Below, one piece after another: positions 1 to 6,621 of a stretch of 50,746 bases of DNA. A program made the position numbers and the translations under genes. Origin of the DNA: a bacterium (GTDB lineage: Bacteria > UBP14 > UBA6098 > 4484-93); the NCBI GenBank assembly GCA_021158465.1, contig JAGGUN010000017.1:1-50746 (forward strand), given 5' to 3'. Each line of letters starts with the position of its first letter. Position 1 is the stretch's first letter. The notes beneath the pieces were generated by a model, which was not told where the DNA came from, did not search any database, and saw only the letters and a program-made list of their open reading frames with translations.

Positions 1-75
1 CCTTGGCGGAGCAGCAAACACCACAGCCGAAAACAACAGCACCAAAACCACCGCAAGTGTTGTTCTATGCACCAT
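1..75 (-). CDS. Secreted protein, N-terminal fragment cut by the window edge
   Basis: Only the first 25 codons lie in the window, read leftwards from an ATG at 75-73. They encode a textbook signal peptide: a short basic start (MVHRTT), a hydrophobic core of Leu/Val, and a likely cleavage after VFA-A. The residues just after it, PPR, match the position of the I/VPR that opens the mature part of the two other secreted proteins in this cluster (379-1203 and 1764-4682). I infer that this is a third member with the same N-terminal module, but the body is outside the window. A weak AGGGGG ribosome-binding site precedes the ATG. Confidence 0.6.
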   Translation of the reverse strand, partial: MVHRTTLAVVLVLLFSAVVFAAPPR

Positions 76-140
76 AGCGACCCCCTGGTTTATTTTTTAA
101 TTTTCTATCTGCTCACTTTTGGCATTCTGCGACAAATGGC

Positions 141-296
141 GGGCGATTGAAATCGCTCACATCATTAGCCGAGCGGTTAAAACCGCTCGCTGAATCTTTT
201 TTCCTAAACCCGACCTCCGGTCGGGTTTCTTATCCCTCAGCGAGGTATTTCAATACCTCGCAACTTTCGGATATTCGGCATCGGATTTCATCCCGA
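141..296. repeat. Cluster of short palindromes with a shared TTGAAA-like core
   Basis: Three perfect palindromes have different stems but similar A/T centres: GCGATTGAAATCGC at 143-156, GAGCGGTTAAAACCGCTC at 171-188, and a 10-bp stem GCGAGGTATT with a two-base TC loop at 240-261. Their centres read TTGAAA, TTAAAA and TTTCAA, the last being the reverse complement of the first. A fourth, imperfect one (TCGGATTTCATCCCGA) is at 281-296. A GC-richer 10-bp stem with a TCC loop lies among them at 206-228. The pattern resembles interspersed REP-like hairpins more than an operator. The function is unknown. Confidence 0.55.
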
Positions 297-326
297 CGGA
301 GAAGAATTTTTCAATTTGTTTTCCTC

Positions 327-363
327 AAAACAAAACCAGACCCATCCCCTGACCGAGGATGGG
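327..363 (-). terminator. Intrinsic terminator after the 274-residue secreted protein
   Basis: Read on the minus strand, CCCATCC and GGATGGG (arms 357-363 and 341-347) form a stem closed by a 9-base loop, followed after TCTGG by TTTTGTTTTG. It lies just downstream of the stop codon at 379 and is correctly oriented to end that transcript. Confidence 0.55.
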
Positions 364-378
364 GCTGGATTAACCACG

Positions 379-1203
379 CTACTTCAAAGGTACGCAGCAT
401 CGGTAGGACTCCAAATTCCAAACTGCGCGTTCGTCAGTGTCCCAGCAGTTCTCGGTAACGCAGATCACAGCGGACCATGAGCTTTCAGATGATGATGAGT
501 GTGGGCTCAATCCCGCAGTCCAATAATGATCGACACCTATCCCTGTCTGCGCGTAAAAAGACCTATACTCCGACCGAGTGCAGAGTCTCCCACCCAAATC
601 CTCGCAGGCGGCTTCTGCGGCGTACCAAGGGTCACCATAATCAAAGGCAGAGGAAATGCAGAAATTGTAAGGACCGCCGGTGTGATTTGTTATCAAAGTC
701 CAGGTCAAATTACCTGAAGAGGGCAGTTCTGAGCAGGAGGAAACCAATCCTCTAATTCGGGAACTTGTGCCCTCAGGTCCGAGGCGGAAATCCTGCTTGT
801 TCAAAGAACTGGAAGCATAATCAGCGGTATCCGCATAAATGGAGCGGAATGCAAAACTTACCGGGGCAAGTTTTTCGCGAGGCGTCATCTCCGGGGCATC
901 GCGCACCTCGAGGGCAATCCAATACGGACGGTCAAACTTGAGTGTGTCTCCTCCGTTGATACTCAAATCAAGTTGAACATCGAACAAACCATTGACTACA
1001 TCCACAGTCATTGTATCACACCAGAGCAGATTCCCACCCGTTTCGGCATCGTAGATGCGAAATGTTATCGTGCAGGTGTCGTTAATTGCGACGCCGTCAG
1101 CATCTGTTAGTTTTGCCTGGTAGTTGATGACCCTTGGCACCTCCGCCAGGGCTGAAACAGCTACCAGTAATAAGATAGCCGCGAGAGTGAGTATCTTTCT
1201 CAT
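379..1203 (-). CDS. Secreted protein: N-terminal surface module plus FGE/C-type-lectin-like C-terminus
   Basis: The 274-residue product has a signal peptide (residues 1-20, cleavage near ALA-E). A module of about 110 residues starting VPRVINYQAKLTDADGVA follows; it is nearly identical in its opening to the start of the 972-residue protein at 1764-4682. The C-terminal third is Cys-rich and contains AACEDLGGRLCTRSEY and ends with SYRCCVPLK. This recalls the core of formylglycine-generating-enzyme-like or C-type-lectin-fold domains, where a Gly-x-Arg-Leu-(C)-Thr-x-x-Glu signature is common. Catalytic activity is unlikely; a carbohydrate or protein ligand-binding surface domain is my inference. 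The start has a good Shine-Dalgarno (AGAAGGGG). Six Cys in the C-terminal domain could form disulfides. Confidence 0.75.
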   Translation of the reverse strand: MRKILTLAAILLLVAVSALAEVPRVINYQAKLTDADGVAINDTCTITFRIYDAETGGNLLWCDTMTVDVVNGLFDVQLDLSINGGDTLKFDRPYWIALEVRDAPEMTPREKLAPVSFAFRSIYADTADYASSSLNKQDFRLGPEGTSSRIRGLVSSCSELPSSGNLTWTLITNHTGGPYNFCISSAFDYGDPWYAAEAACEDLGGRLCTRSEYRSFYAQTGIGVDHYWTAGLSPHSSSSESSWSAVICVTENCWDTDERAVWNLESYRCCVPLK

Positions 1204-1248
1204 TCTTGCACCCCTTCTGGTTTTGTGAATTTCACTTTTCGTGGATAA

Positions 1249-1740
1249 TTACTCCAATTTATCCGGCGACTTTGCAATTGCTATCCATAAGAACTCTATA
1301 CTGGAGTGCCCTTCGTTATTTTCAACCACCGTAAAACCTTTCTGATCGATGCTGCTGATATGTAATCCGTTGCAGTTACCGAGCGGAGTAACTGTAATTA
1401 TCGGCGATGCGCCGTCGGCGATAGCTGCGCTCATTGTCCCCGTGAATTCGATTCTGGCTGTGCCGTTCTCCAATCTACCTCGACCTGCATCCATACCAGA
1501 GAATCTTGCCTTCTTTATTTCCTTCTTTTGGGGCAATGGGGTCGCAGGTAATGTTATAGTTTCTGTACGGAAGTTCATTTCCTGTGTTTCAGGTGCTCTT
1601 TTGGCTTTTGTCTCTTCTTGCATTGTCCTCTCAGCAGTGGTTGTCTTGTTCGCCTCGGATGTTGTCTGCTGAGCAATAGCGACACTGCCAAATAATAGAA
1701 ACAGAGCCAAAACCATTGTGAGTATCCTTTCCTTCTTCAT
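1249..1740 (-). CDS. Small secreted protein with beta-sandwich-like C-terminal module
   Basis: The 163-residue product starts at the ATG at 1740, which has AGGAGATAAA in front of it; an ATG five codons earlier lacks such a site. A signal peptide (to about AIA-Q) is followed by a low-complexity Thr/Glu/Lys linker, then a compact domain from about residue 85 to the end with phrases such as NGLHISSIDQKGFTVVE and EFLWIAIAK. From memory, this domain type is usually found at the extreme C-terminus of long secreted proteins with G/Y-rich tail-fibre-like repeats. Here it is a separate small protein directly downstream (23 bp) of just such a protein. That suggests the two products act together, or that an ancestral protein was split. 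Function is not known. Confidence 0.65.
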   Translation of the reverse strand: MKKERILTMVLALFLLFGSVAIAQQTTSEANKTTTAERTMQEETKAKRAPETQEMNFRTETITLPATPLPQKKEIKKARFSGMDAGRGRLENGTARIEFTGTMSAAIADGASPIITVTPLGNCNGLHISSIDQKGFTVVENNEGHSSIEFLWIAIAKSPDKLE

Positions 1741-1763
1741 TTTATCTCCTTTCATAATTTCGG

Positions 1764-4682
1764 TTAATTCTTAACCTCAAACACCGTGAGGACACGAGAA
1801 TACCAATCCGTGTCGGTTGAATTGGTGTAATATTGGAGCGTATAAGTGTGTTCCCCGGCTGAGGGGTTGTCTGTTCCTGAAATGGCAGAGTTTACCCAGC
1901 CGTCATACGCGGTTCCACCACTAATTGATGAGAAGTAGAATGTCTGCGTAGCAGCGGATCCGAGGATCTGGCTGCCGTCTCGAACAACACGGAAATAGTA
2001 TGTGCTCTCCCCCAAACCGTTCTCGGGGTCGTTGTCGTAGGCGTTCACATACGCTGTGAATATGACAGTGCTACCGCTTGAGCCTGTGCCGTGGGTTTTG
2101 ATGGTTACCGATGTAATATCGGTCCAGGTTGCGCCTGTCCAATTGGTAATATACCCATTGGAGCCTGCAGTCTGGTTCCAAAAATCACCGTCCATCCTGC
2201 AGGCAAAGCCATAAGGACCGCTATCGTCGGATTCACGCATCTTGGTTGCCAGCCAAGTTCTTGGTGCACTCCCGAATTCATACGAGGCAATGAGAGCGCA
2301 GGAGTTCTCATCATGGATGTAACTGTAAGCTCCTACCGCCGCAGTGTATGGGTTTCCCCAGTATGCGTAACCTTTGACACCGGCATTGATGCTCGAGTTC
2401 TCCCATCCTGAGCCACCGAGAGCGCCAGAGCTTTCTCCAAGGTAACCATGAACGGCGTTCTTGCCGGCGCCGCTCACGCCACTGCTGACATGATAGTAAC
2501 CATAGACCCCGTTGGAGGGACCACCGAGGTAGCCATAAGGCCAATCGGTGCTGGAACTTGCACTGATATTCCTTCCAAAGACCCCCGCATAAGATGCGTC
2601 ATCGGTTTGTCCCATTACACCTGCTTCGCCGGTAGAGAATCCTGACACTCCTTGCGATCCGGTTGAATAGCCGAAGACACCGACTGTGCTCCCACCGTTG
2701 CTGTATGTGCCACAGCCGGAGTAGCTTATTCCAGGAGGTGTTCCTGTGTATCCGAGATAGGCGAAGTTTGTTGAGCTCGCATACCCATAGACCCCTGCAT
2801 CCGATTGCCCGAGGATACCGTAACGGGTGCCATCTGTCCCATAGACACCATAACTATTTCCCCTAAAATAGCCGGCGTATGTGCCGCCGTATGAGTAGAT
2901 GCGGTAGCTGCTGTTTATGCCTGTGCCTATTGCTACATTGGTGCCATCGTCATAGAAAGCGGAGTTACCCAGTGTGTGGGTTCCTGTCCATCTTGCTGCC
3001 CGGCCGGGCGTTCCGCTGCCGCCGACACCGCCAGCAGATGTGGTAATATTGTACGAACCATCAGCATCCTCGGTTACTGCCACAGAGCCATCGCTGGAGC
3101 GGATGAGGAGATTGCCACCAGAGTCTCGGTAGTGATTTGCGCTTAGGGTCCCGTTCACCTTGACATCCCCATCGAAGTAGCCAGCGTGCGTTCCACCAGT
3201 GCTATTACCATAGACACCGTAGCTCTGCCCGCCGAGGTATCCATACGGTTTTCCTGCTCCACCTGTTCCATAGACACCGTACCCTGGGTTGCCACCTGTT
3301 GTTCCATAGACACCGTAGCTGATAACACCCGGGTTGTAAGCCTGTCCCCAGACGCCGTAGTTTGTTGCTCCAGGGTTAGTGCCGATGCTACTTCCCATCA
3401 CTCCGTATTTATCACCTGTACCGGTGGCATCGTTTAAGCCATAAACCCCGACATTGCTGCCACCAGTTCCTGTTGCATTCCCAAATACTCCGCGATTGCC
3501 TCCACCTGTGCCTGTTGCCACACCTTGGACGCCGGTGTTGGTGCCTTTACCGTAGATCCCGTGGCCACTTGCGCCGATGTAGCCGTAGTTGTTGTCATCG
3601 TAACGACCATAAATAGCATATGCTTCTGGCTGAGCATCAGCGCTCGCATAGATTCCTACGCGGTCCACCGCGGGACCACTCCATGAGCCGTCATGAATTA
3701 CGCCGTAGACCGCTATACTCTTGGAGCCATAGTCAGCCCGGACATCAGAATACACACCGTAGAGCAAGCCGTGGTCGTTGTTGCTGTTGGCGCCAGCTTT
3801 TACGCCTACGAACTGCCATTCTGTTGTGGCGCCGGAGTTTTTGGCGAATCCGCTGACGCCGTATCCTGGTCCAGTGCTCGTGTTCACCGAGCCGCTTGCC
3901 CCTACATAATAGCTACCGCTCTTGCCACCAAGGTAACCGTAGCAGCTGTTGTCCTGATATTCACCATAGATGCGAGCATCCGGAAAACCGCCAGGTGTAG
4001 CAGTTTCATATACCTTGATATGCTCTGAGGCATCATCTGCTGGGTAAAGGTAGTCGCCTGCATCTATCCATTGACCTCCGCCGGCTAAGGGCTGCCATGT
4101 CCCAACACCAGTCCCATCGGAGGTCAGAACATAACCAGCAGATGCACCAGTGGGCATCCTGAAACCAGTCATATTCACCGTGCCGTTAACATCTAATTTG
4201 TAGAGTGGACTCGCAATCCCGATGCCGACATTGCCTATTGGTGCTGGAGTGATACCCGTATAGATGTCGCTTCCGGATATCTGCCAGTCATTGTCGGCTC
4301 CTGTTGTGTCCGCATAAATTGCCCTGAATGCGTATGGAACCGTTGAGAGCATCTGCCTTGGTGCCAGAGTTGTCCCCTCAACCGAGGTCTCTACCCAGTA
4401 TGTGTCGGCAAATGAGAGGTCGAGCTCTATTATAGTTCCAAGCTGGACATCGAATAGTCCGTTGGTGACGGTGACATCTGTGTGTGTCTCAGGTCCCCAG
4501 ACACGGATTCCACCTGTTGGAGCATCCCAGATGCTGAATGTGATATCGTAGTCCCCATTGAGAGCCACACCATCGGCATCCGTCAACTTTGCCTGGTAGT
4601 TTATAACCCGTGGGATGTCGGCGAAAAGCCAGCCCCCCCAAGATGTGAGCAGAAGAATAAACAGGATAGCAAGCCTTTTCAT
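1764..4682 (-). CDS. Secreted repeat protein with G/Y-rich YGVYG repeats (tail-fibre-like)
   Basis: The 972-residue product has a signal peptide (cleavage near LFA-D) and the IPRVINYQAKLTDADGVA module shared with the gene at 379-1203. A segment like the start of tail-fibre or S74-type shaft proteins follows (VGIGIASPLYKLDVNG, then GYVLTSDGTGVGTW). From about residue 230 to 830 there are many degenerate repeats built on GVYG, YGYLGG and GVFG, rich in Gly, Tyr, Ser and Asn, probably a beta-helical or trimeric shaft. The last 150 residues look like an independent beta domain. At the DNA level the phrase ccatagacaccgta recurs (for example near 3208, 3269 and 3305). Ribosome site AGGAGGGG. The likely role is a cell-surface fibre. 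No peptidase or enzymatic motif was seen. Confidence 0.75.
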   Translation of the reverse strand: MKRLAILFILLLTSWGGWLFADIPRVINYQAKLTDADGVALNGDYDITFSIWDAPTGGIRVWGPETHTDVTVTNGLFDVQLGTIIELDLSFADTYWVETSVEGTTLAPRQMLSTVPYAFRAIYADTTGADNDWQISGSDIYTGITPAPIGNVGIGIASPLYKLDVNGTVNMTGFRMPTGASAGYVLTSDGTGVGTWQPLAGGGQWIDAGDYLYPADDASEHIKVYETATPGGFPDARIYGEYQDNSCYGYLGGKSGSYYVGASGSVNTSTGPGYGVSGFAKNSGATTEWQFVGVKAGANSNNDHGLLYGVYSDVRADYGSKSIAVYGVIHDGSWSGPAVDRVGIYASADAQPEAYAIYGRYDDNNYGYIGASGHGIYGKGTNTGVQGVATGTGGGNRGVFGNATGTGGSNVGVYGLNDATGTGDKYGVMGSSIGTNPGATNYGVWGQAYNPGVISYGVYGTTGGNPGYGVYGTGGAGKPYGYLGGQSYGVYGNSTGGTHAGYFDGDVKVNGTLSANHYRDSGGNLLIRSSDGSVAVTEDADGSYNITTSAGGVGGSGTPGRAARWTGTHTLGNSAFYDDGTNVAIGTGINSSYRIYSYGGTYAGYFRGNSYGVYGTDGTRYGILGQSDAGVYGYASSTNFAYLGYTGTPPGISYSGCGTYSNGGSTVGVFGYSTGSQGVSGFSTGEAGVMGQTDDASYAGVFGRNISASSSTDWPYGYLGGPSNGVYGYYHVSSGVSGAGKNAVHGYLGESSGALGGSGWENSSINAGVKGYAYWGNPYTAAVGAYSYIHDENSCALIASYEFGSAPRTWLATKMRESDDSGPYGFACRMDGDFWNQTAGSNGYITNWTGATWTDITSVTIKTHGTGSSGSTVIFTAYVNAYDNDPENGLGESTYYFRVVRDGSQILGSAATQTFYFSSISGGTAYDGWVNSAISGTDNPSAGEHTYTLQYYTNSTDTDWYSRVLTVFEVKN

Positions 4683-4782
4683 ATTATCCCCTCCTAATAT
4701 TTGTATTTCACCGCTCTCCAGAAGCGGTTCCTACCTGTCAAGGAATATCTCTTGTAGTTCCCCCTCGCACCCGTTGGGGATA

Positions 4783-4811
4783 TATTTACCTTTCTGAGGA
4801 AATTCCTGCAA
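4783..4811 (-). promoter_or_regulatory. Possible promoter of the G/Y-repeat protein gene
   Basis: On the minus strand TTGCAG (4806-4811) and TAAATA (4783-4788) are separated by 17 bp, about 100 bp before the ATG at 4682. The match is only moderate. The leader downstream contains a small hairpin (ACCGCT/AGCGGT). A consensus TTGACA at 4736-4741 lies closer to the gene but has no -10 box at the right distance. Confidence 0.25.
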
Positions 4812-4844
4812 AGTTTCTCTACTCTCTCCCCCCCTTAATTCGTT

Positions 4845-5816
4845 CTATTCGCCTAAACATACAACCTTGATAATAATCTTCTCTGTATTACCGTAGTTTT
4901 TCCTTGATGCGGATGGCATAACGAGCGAAAGCCAGAGGGCTGTCTCCTCTTCTGGGAAGAGTTTTTCTCCATAAGATATATTCCCTCGCCCGAAGACAGG
5001 TCCGTGAGCACGCTTCAGGTCGAGGGTTATGACATCCTCATCTCCCAGTTCATTGAAGTCCTGCTCTGAGATGTCGGTCTCATTCGGCTTTGTAAAGATG
5101 GCACTTAGAAGGTATCTGTCTTCAGCGATCTCTGCTCTTTTCTCTGCCGGTAGCCAAAAGCTTCTCTCCGTTGTGTCTATCGCCAGTGCAAAATTCTCCA
5201 CTCCATCGCCCGTGTTCTTTATCAGTATCCGCTCCTCCGGTGTCATAGTGACGACCTCCATCGGCTCTCTTTCATCCCCTGTGTCCCACTCTCCTCTCGA
5301 AAGAGAGAACCTTAAAACAGGTGTAATCTGTGGACCTGAAAACTGCCCAGACAAAGCAGTTCTATTGTCCTTTGTCTTTGTGCTGAAGTAGTAGATGAGA
5401 TCATTTGTACCCTCGATATGATAGGAGAGGCGCATCCTGCGGGCAAAAACCAACCCCTTCTTTGGCTCATCGCCCCTCTCGAGCGACATTGTAAAGACCT
5501 CATTGGAGGAGATGAAGTTGTCGTTGTTGGTGTCTATGTGTGCCAAGACATATTCGGGGAAAAACCCATCCCTGTCGATGTATTCTATCCGGAAGACGAA
5601 ATCTGTTAGCGATGTCCCACGGTCGGGCTCGACTCCATCGTTTTTGTAGCCCTTATTCCCAACGGGAACAAGTTGCTGGGAAAGGGCAACAATCGGAACG
5701 GAAAAAAGAATTACCAGAGAAACCAATACCCTCTTCGTTCGTCTAACTCCCTGCTTTCCGCTAAATCCAAGCTTTGCAAATAACCCTTCAAATAGCCTCT
5801 TTTCTCTTGAATTCAA
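4845..5816 (-). CDS. Secreted protein of unknown function with an EF-hand-like loop
   Basis: The 323-residue product is not recognised as a whole. A hydrophobic segment at about residues 29-46 (VLVSLVILFSVPIVALS) acts as a signal peptide or anchor behind an unusually long basic N-terminus. About residues 60-110 resemble a surface beta domain, and DTNNDNFISSNE fits the spacing of a calcium-binding EF-hand loop (D, N, D, S and E at positions 1, 3, 5, 9, 12). The rest is beta-rich without known motifs. No ATG exists near the N-terminus; the only usable upstream start is TTG at 5816, with no clear ribosome site, so the true start is uncertain. It is the first gene of the minus-strand secreted-protein cluster. 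Confidence 0.6.
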   Translation of the reverse strand: MNSREKRLFEGLFAKLGFSGKQGVRRTKRVLVSLVILFSVPIVALSQQLVPVGNKGYKNDGVEPDRGTSLTDFVFRIEYIDRDGFFPEYVLAHIDTNNDNFISSNEVFTMSLERGDEPKKGLVFARRMRLSYHIEGTNDLIYYFSTKTKDNRTALSGQFSGPQITPVLRFSLSRGEWDTGDEREPMEVVTMTPEERILIKNTGDGVENFALAIDTTERSFWLPAEKRAEIAEDRYLLSAIFTKPNETDISEQDFNELGDEDVITLDLKRAHGPVFGRGNISYGEKLFPEEETALWLSLVMPSASRKNYGNTEKIIIKVVCLGE

Positions 5817-5880
5817 TTTAATAACTTCTTATTATAAGTCAAGTTTTTTATTTTATTTTATCGGAGGAGGCGGGGTAAAG

Positions 5881-6621
5881 ATGAGTGCTTCCTGCAATGT
5901 GTTCGATGTTGGGAATAGCAGGATAGAGTTTGTCCGCTTTGGTGAGAGCGGAGTGATAGAGGATTTTTTGTTCATACAGGGTGCAGATACTTTCCCTTCT
6001 GCGGTTTCGGAGTATATTCTGGACGGTGAGAACCTTGTTTTATCCGTCAATCCGGCGGCAGGAGGTCTCCTTATATCGAGGCTTGAGCATATAGGCGTCT
6101 GCCCGAAGGCTCTCACCGCTGCCGATTTCTCACCTGCTCTGGAAATCGACTATGATGTCTTCTCTCTTGGTGTTGACAGGATTGCATCCGCATTTGCATC
6201 CATTCATCTTGGTGGAAGATCTCCCTTGAAGGTGGTGGTGGATGCGGGAACCGCTGTTACTGTGGATGTTGTTCACGACGGCAGATTTACAGGCGGAGTG
6301 ATTCTCCCAGGCTGGCGGGTTGTTTCGCACTCGTTATCCAACATCTGTGCGCTACTGCCTGAGCTCAAAGAACTTCACTTTACCAGACCTTTCGGGAAGA
6401 GAACGGATGAGTGTATAAAAGCAGGTATCAGGAATTCGCTTGTTGGTGGAGTGATGAGGAGCATCAAGCATATACAAGAAGCCATCGGAGAGGAAGCGGA
6501 GATATTTTTGACAGGCGGTGACGCAAATCTTATCTTTCGCTATCTTCCTGCTGGGACAAGATACTACCGCTTTCTTGTGCATCTGGGGGCATACATCCTT
6601 TTTCTCGACGGCTACCTATGA
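5881..6621 (+). CDS. coaX: Type III pantothenate kinase
   Basis: Catalyses ATP-dependent phosphorylation of pantothenate, the first step of coenzyme A synthesis, in the cytoplasm. The 246-residue product shows the family's ASKHA-fold signatures: DVGNSRIEF near the start (phosphate loop), GVDRIASAFAS in the middle, DAGTAVTVDVV at about residue 120 and GGVILPGW after it, with a late LTGGDA. The length is normal for CoaX. The ATG follows a strong Shine-Dalgarno (GGAGGAGG). Its last 92 bp overlap the end of the convergent gene on the other strand. coaD, a later step of the same pathway, is elsewhere in the window (42595-43074). Confidence 0.93.
   Translation: MSASCNVFDVGNSRIEFVRFGESGVIEDFLFIQGADTFPSAVSEYILDGENLVLSVNPAAGGLLISRLEHIGVCPKALTAADFSPALEIDYDVFSLGVDRIASAFASIHLGGRSPLKVVVDAGTAVTVDVVHDGRFTGGVILPGWRVVSHSLSNICALLPELKELHFTRPFGKRTDECIKAGIRNSLVGGVMRSIKHIQEAIGEEAEIFLTGGDANLIFRYLPAGTRYYRFLVHLGAYILFLDGYL

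Larger units (their letters stand above)
76..378. other. Non-coding spacer with several hairpins
   Basis: About 300 bases between two minus-strand secreted-protein genes with no credible gene. It holds a run of short, near-perfect inverted repeats (143-156, 170-189, 206-228, 240-261, an imperfect one at 281-296) and a terminator-like hairpin at 341-363. These are described separately. Confidence 0.7.

Noticed and set aside
379-1203. Lectin-like C-terminus as a diversity-generating retroelement target
   Set aside because: No reverse transcriptase, template repeat or adenine-biased duplicate is visible in the window; FGE/lectin-like domains are common without such elements.
2900-3620. Repeated ccatagacaccgta phrases as a CRISPR-like array
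   Set aside because: Spacing is irregular, the repeats are in frame and encode GVYG-type peptide repeats.
4730-4742. Identical 13-mer (CTTGACAGGTAGG on the minus strand) at 4730-4742 and 37102-37114
   Set aside because: Both contain TTGACA and lie before minus-strand genes, but 13-base matches are expected by chance in 50 kb, and only the second copy has a -10 box at the right distance.
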